From positions 1-64,000 of the forward strand of contig JAKTTS010000016.1 of assembly GCA_030560485.1 (NCBI GenBank): 64,000 nucleotides of DNA. The letters are read 5' to 3'. This DNA is from Ascoidea tarda (nom. inval.) (lineage: Eukaryota > Ascomycota > Saccharomycetes > Ascoideales > Ascoideaceae). The notes under the pieces are model-generated. The model made no database searches and was not told where the DNA came from. It saw only the letters and a program-made list of their open reading frames with translations. The position numbers and the translations under genes are program-made. Shown piece after piece: positions 59,769 through 64,000 of this stretch. The first letter of the stretch is position 1; every line of letters begins with the position of its first letter.

Positions 59769-60819
59769 GTTCTTAAGAATGGTATATAAATGAGAGTAGA
59801 TTAATGGCAATTAAGGAAAAAAAAGCACTAAAATGCAACAAAAACAAAAACCTGATATAAAATACAGAATAAAATGGTACAGTAGATATAGGAGACAATT
59901 TGTGACAAAGACAAATCGAGTTTTGAAGTATGTGATTATGAAAATAGTTGAATAAGAAGATAAAACATTATCAATTCAAGAGTATATATTGACAAATTTG
60001 GATAAGATTGTTGATTAAGATTAACCAGAGCCAGATCCCGCACAAGAAGGGGATAATATGACAATGTAAGAGAATAGTATGAAAAAAAAGGTGTGTGGAA
60101 AAAATAGTTAGAAATGGTCTTGTTTCCAAAGGGGCTATTCCTAATTCGGGTGATGAGGTTGGAATTTCCAAAATGTTCAATAGTATGATAGAGGATTCAT
60201 ACAAAAAAATTAATAATAAACAGAAAATAAACAAATCAAAAACTTGAGCAAGATGGAAAGAAAATGGAAAAAAAAAGATTGAAGTAGTGAAATAATTTCC
60301 AGCTGGGCAGAATAAATAGAAGACTAATAAAAGTAGAAGAAACAGCAAATTGAGAAGCTGATAATATAAAAAATAGAACTTAAAGAAGTTGAAATAGACT
60401 AAAATGTTTACCAAGTGAAAGTATAAATGGACCGAAATATTTATCAAACAAATATTAAGGTGAGTAAGTGGTGGTTTTATCTTGTTTGAGCCAAAATAGG
60501 GACCTAACATAGCTCAAGAATAATATCGAAATATAATTCTTGGTAAGGTTCCAGAGTGTTGTCAAACTATTATAATTATTTAAATAACTGTAACGTTTAG
60601 ATATAAAAGAACAATATTTAATTTTAAATTCACTAAATTTATAATTGTTTATATTTTTTATATTTTCAATTTTTTTTTGGGATTGATTTTTATAAATCTG
60701 TTTAATAGTTTAAATTTTATTTTTTAAATGTTTTTACAAATGACCATAACATAAATATATTTGTGATTTCCATTAATTAAACAACCTATAAAAGATAATA
60801 AATATTACATTAATTTAGT
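59769..60819. other. ATG37 promoter and RPL12 3' flank
   Basis: 1.05 kb between two minus-strand genes. The plus strand is purine-rich over about 59930-60500, so its complement gives a 179-codon hydrophobic frame (60510 to 59971) rich in Leu/Phe/Ile. I think this is a composition artefact. The rest is AT-rich 3' flank. No convincing gene. Confidence 0.5.
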
Positions 60820-61452
60820 TTATTTTTCAGGAACTAAAATAAATGATTGTAATGTTAGTAAGTTTGAACATAATTTTCGAGAAAAATGAATAAAAAAATA
60901 TATTTTTTTAAATTTTTTTTAAATATATCACAGTTTTAATTTAAATAATTGAATTTAAAAATACTTACTTTCAATATCACCACTGTTGATACCATCGATG
61001 ATATCGTGAGGGTTTTGACCATCAACACGACAACCGACAGATTGAGCAGTTCCTAAAATTTCCTTTGTAACAGATGCTAAGTTTTTACCAAATGATTTTG
61101 AAGTCATTGTTCTTGCAATTTCAATAATTTGATCTAATGCAATGTTACCACTGTGTTTAATGTTCTTAACCTTCTTTCTGTCTCTTGGAGCTTCTTTTAA
61201 AGCGGTTATGACTAAAGATGAAGCAGATGGAACAACAGAACATTGTGCTTGACGGTTTTGAATTCTCAATTGAACAGTAACTTTAATACCTTTAAAATCT
61301 TTTGTGGCTTTGGCAATATCTTCACCAACTTTTTTTGGGGATAAACCTAATGGGCCAATTTTAGGAGCTAAAGCAGATGAAGCACCAACTTCACCACCAA
61401 CGGCTCTTAAATATAAGAATTTAACTTCATTTGGATCAAATTTTGGAGGCAT
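60820..61452 (-). CDS. RPL12: RPL12 (uL11), large-subunit ribosomal protein with a 14-nt last exon
   Basis: uL11 forms the base of the ribosomal stalk and GTPase centre. Exon 1 is 60969-61452 and exon 2 only 60820-60833. The product is 165 aa, the normal length. The unspliced frame ends wrongly in SGDIESKYF; splicing gives GDIE-IPEK, the expected uL11 C-terminus. Seen: [88 protein letters not shown]. cerevisiae RPL12A/B have no intron. A GC-rich region with a Reb1-type site lies upstream. Confidence 0.96.
60834..60968 (-). other. RPL12 intron, 135 nt, near the 3' end of the gene
   Basis: Donor GTAAGT (60968-60963), branch TACTAAC (60860-60854), acceptor TTTTAG ending at 60834. Phase 1: the A of the Ile codon is in exon 1, TT in exon 2. 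Exon 2 holds only TT, Pro, Glu, Lys and the stop. Confidence 0.93.
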
Positions 61453-62601
61453 TTTGGTGTTATTATTATATTATTACTGCTACTAAAATCCTATTGAATA
61501 TCGTTGGTAGTATTATTCAGCCAAAGAGAAACCAAATTCTAGCTTTAGAGATGGAGTCTGTTTTAGTGCTGATTGAAAATTCAGTGATATAAAACTTTAC
61601 TAAGGGGCCCGCACGCAAGGGGAAGTTCTTTAGGAATCGTGTTGAAATAGGCAGAAAAAAAGGCCTCTTGCTTTATTGGGAAAGACGCGCTTCATTATCA
61701 GCATCTGAGCCCTGGCTCTAGGCTTTTAAGTTACGATTTCTAAAAGTAGTATTTGTACATGTGTATGTAGTAAGGGCTATATTTAGCTCTTGTAGCCCTG
61801 TATTTTGTGCACGTGTGCTGATTTTCCTGATGGTATTTTTCGTGAAGGTTTTCGGTGGCTTTTAGCGGAAGTCAAAACTGGAGCTGGATCGAAGAAGTTG
61901 CGATGCGAGCGCTGAGTTTGTTTGTTTGCTTCTGGGAGAAAACTGTTTATTTTACCGGAATCTCCAAAGCCTTTGGGTGCTCTATCCCGTAACCTGTCGG
62001 GTAACTACTAAAGGCTGAAGATTTCGCTGGAGCTGTGGGTTTTGACGAAAAGCGGGCTTATTAATTTTTGTTTTAAAGTGGGCGGCTTTCGCGGAGAAGT
62101 TTGGTTTTTCCAAGATCTGGGTCTGATTAGATGTAAGGAGAGGAATTTTCCACTTCATGTTCAGATCTCCAAATCTACAGTTCAACCAACTAATAGCGAC
62201 CAGCCCAAAGAGAAGAAACATCGCGAGTTAGTTTGATATTGAAATTACTTGTTGTTGATTACAGACGACGTTTGCTTTGCTTTTATAATTCATTTATTCC
62301 CATCTATCGACTCCAGACCTGTTCCCTCTTTTTGACCAGATTCAGTTTTCTGTTTAGATTCCTCGCTACATCTTCATATCTTTGCTAACCAATTAATCGA
62401 TAAATAATTGAAAATACTATTCAAAACCTTTCGCAGATAGTATAACTGCATCTATTGTTAGAGTAATTATCTTTCCATTTTGGCTTTTACTTCATTTTAA
62501 TTTGGATTATATTGCTATCAATTAAGTTTTTCCTTATTTGTCTTTGCTTCTCAGTTTTTTTTGTTAATTGTTAATTGTTTTTCTTTTAGTCTTTCTTTAA
62601 G
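61453..62601. promoter_or_regulatory. Divergent promoter RPL12 / Asn-rich unknown gene
   Basis: 1.15 kb. Mixed to GC-rich over about 61590-62120, including CACGTG at 61811-61816 and CGGGTAAC (Reb1 type) at 61998. An AT-rich, pyrimidine-rich leader then runs to the ATG at 62602. I see no gene, although the length would allow a non-coding RNA. Confidence 0.6.
61998..62004 (-). promoter_or_regulatory. Reb1-type site
   Basis: CGGGTAA in the divergent RPL12 promoter. Reb1 sites are common at nucleosome-free regions of yeast promoters. Confidence 0.4.
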
Positions 62602-64000
62602 ATGCCTTTGACAACAAGTCTCAATAACAAAGACGATAAAAGCAACAATAATGGCTATTCAAAACCTTCAAATATAACTCAGGAGGAAAAAGAAGCTATG
62701 TTTCAAGAGCTTTTCAAAAAATTTCAGGAATCTTATTGCGGTGATAATCCTGAATTATATAGCCCATTTCCAACTGATGTTGTAAACTTGCCTGTACTAA
62801 CTGATAATGATATTAATGAAATCAGAGCCTTTCTTAAGAAACATGAAATGCTCGTTAAAGAAGGAAAAATTCCAATTCTTCTAACCGAACCTTCTCACGA
62901 TGAAAATTTTCATTTCATTAATAACAATAGCATTCATAATAATACTAACAAAAACAAAAATAAAATCAATAAGATCAATAAAACTAATACAAATAGTACT
63001 AGTAATCTGAATTTCAAACTTAATCTTGCTGGAAATTCAAGCATAAATAACAGTAAAAGTATTAATGACAATAGTGTTCCTCTCCCTCTCCCTATTCCTC
63101 TACCTAATGAAAATGGCTTGATCCAAAACAGCATTTCGATAACCAAAGAAACTATAAATCTTGACTTCACCAATTTCTCTGTTGATTATGACATTCTAAG
63201 TAGTACAATACAAGAAATGATGAATAGTGATCCAAATAATCCAAGAGATAAATTAATGACTTCAATCAAAAGTAGAGTATATGAAGATTGGAATAAGGAA
63301 TATCCCAATTTAACAAGAGAAAGTGCTGCTAAACAAGAATTACTAAATAATTATCTTTTAAATAAATCAAAAAACAGTACTGTTCGAAATAAAATCATTC
63401 AAGATCCGAATCAAAATTCAAGTAAATTCTCAAAAAATAATACAAAATCCAACGATAACGACAATTATATTTTACCAAATCCGATCTCGAATCACCCCAA
63501 TAAATTCAATAGATCTCATAATGACAGCAAAATCACTTCAGAAAATCTTAGTGCCACTACAACGAAGCCCACCTCCACCGCTAAAAGTATTGTTTGCAAT
63601 AAAGAAAATAAACATGGCAAAAATATTGATTTTAAAGAAGCAAATAACCAGTTTCAAAATACCACGATTGAAACCCCAGAAGATTCAAAGACGTTTCAAA
63701 ACCCCAAATATGGGCTTAATATTCAAACTACATCTGAAAAATCATCCAGCAACGTTAATGTAAATGTAAATATAAACGTCACGAATGGCAAACTGGAAAT
63801 TAGCTCCCCTAATCACAGTTCTGATATTAATAACATCAGAGAAAATCGTGAAATCCAAGCACAAAACCTGACCACAAATCAAAATACCAATCAAGATTTA
63901 AAGAATTCGGGTAAAGTAATAAAACTGGAAAATATTACCGATACTAATGAGAGTAGTGAGACTCCAATTGTAAAAAAGAAAAATAAGAAAAAATCTAAAA
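62602..64000 (+). CDS. Asn/Lys/Ser-rich unknown protein (5' part; runs off the right edge)
   Basis: The frame is open for 466 codons to the window end. The start is the first ATG after a T-rich leader and opens MPLTTSLNNKDDK. Residues about 25-95 look ordered (EEKEAMFQELFKKFQESYCG, SPFPTDVVNLPVLTDNDI, EIRAFLKKHEMLVKEGK), with a second ordered block at about 190-250 (FSVDYDILSSTIQEMMNSD, SRVYEDWNKEYPNLT). The rest is Asn-rich low complexity and turns Lys-rich at the edge (VKKKNKKKSK). It has three in-frame CTG codons, more than its conserved neighbours. I do not recognise the family. Confidence 0.75.
   Translation, partial: MPLTTSLNNKDDKSNNNGYSKPSNITQEEKEAMFQELFKKFQESYCGDNPELYSPFPTDVVNLPVLTDNDINEIRAFLKKHEMLVKEGKIPILLTEPSHDENFHFINNNSIHNNTNKNKNKINKINKTNTNSTSNLNFKLNLAGNSSINNSKSINDNSVPLPLPIPLPNENGLIQNSISITKETINLDFTNFSVDYDILSSTIQEMMNSDPNNPRDKLMTSIKSRVYEDWNKEYPNLTRESAAKQELLNNYLLNKSKNSTVRNKIIQDPNQNSSKFSKNNTKSNDNDNYILPNPISNHPNKFNRSHNDSKITSENLSATTTKPTSTAKSIVCNKENKHGKNIDFKEANNQFQNTTIETPEDSKTFQNPKYGLNIQTTSEKSSSNVNVNVNINVTNGKLEISSPNHSSDINNIRENREIQAQNLTTNQNTNQDLKNSGKVIKLENITDTNESSETPIVKKKNKKKSK

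Noticed and set aside
59971-60510. A 179-codon hydrophobic frame on the minus strand between ATG37 and RPL12
   Set aside because: It is the complement of a purine-rich stretch, so Leu/Phe/Ile codons arise by composition. No repeated transmembrane pattern or family motif; kept only as a remote possibility.
1-64000. Transposons, LTR or virus-like elements, CRISPR arrays, rRNA and tRNA genes
   Set aside because: None were recognised on either strand; the only mobile-element-like item is the small fold-back at 12174-12327.

Overview
The window is nuclear chromosomal DNA from a budding yeast (Saccharomycotina). The coding DNA is AT-rich, most genes have no intron, genes lie 0.1-1.8 kb apart, and the proteins are recognisable orthologues of Saccharomyces/Candida genes with many Asn/Gln tracts. 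Four genes carry short introns with yeast signals (donors GTATGT, GTAAGT or GTATGA; branch sites TACTAAC or TACTAAT). CTG is almost absent as a codon: I found none in HEM1 or TIM23 and none in the parts of PGM2 I scanned, while CTC, CTA, CTT and TTG are used. This fits a lineage that reassigned CUG (CUG-Ser or CUG-Ala clades), but I cannot fix the genus. Translations here use the standard code. I saw no transposon, virus-like element, rRNA or tRNA.

Layout, left to right: PAN3 (3' part off the left edge, -), SLM1 (-), a 1.8 kb intergenic region, AIP1 (+), UTP11 (-), MTC2 (+), a repeat-bearing gap, YKU80 (+, intron), a macro-domain gene (+), CIC1 (+), PGM2 (+), MTG1 (-), KTI12 (+), ATP25 (-), SLD2 (+), UTP15 (-, intron), an IRC24-type reductase (+), TVP18 (-), a Myb/SANT-like gene (+), CDC1 (-), a Gal4-type zinc-cluster regulator (+), TIM23 (+), SMM1 (-), an Asn-rich unknown with a CRIB-like motif (+), DPL1 (+), a PQ-loop transporter (+), HDA3 (+), HEM1 (-), YAP1 (+), ATG37 (-, intron), RPL12 (-, intron ahead of a 14-nt last exon) and an unknown Asn-rich gene running off the right edge (+).

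The genes are a normal eukaryotic mixture, not an operon. Themes that recur are ribosome biogenesis and translation (UTP11, CIC1, UTP15, KTI12, SMM1, RPL12), mitochondria (MTG1, ATP25, TIM23, HEM1), telomere and DNA replication functions (MTC2, YKU80, SLD2) and membrane or lipid signalling (SLM1, DPL1, CDC1, TVP18, ATG37). The ribosome-biogenesis genes CIC1 and UTP15 share an exact RRPE motif in their promoters.

The least ordinary DNA is between genes. Many promoters hold GC-rich islands that contrast sharply with the AT-rich coding DNA. The SMM1 island contains a dense run of perfect dyads. A 154-bp fold-back element and a 30-bp tandem duplication with AP-1-like sites lie ahead of YKU80. Several perfect palindromes and CGG/CCG dyads sit in other promoters.
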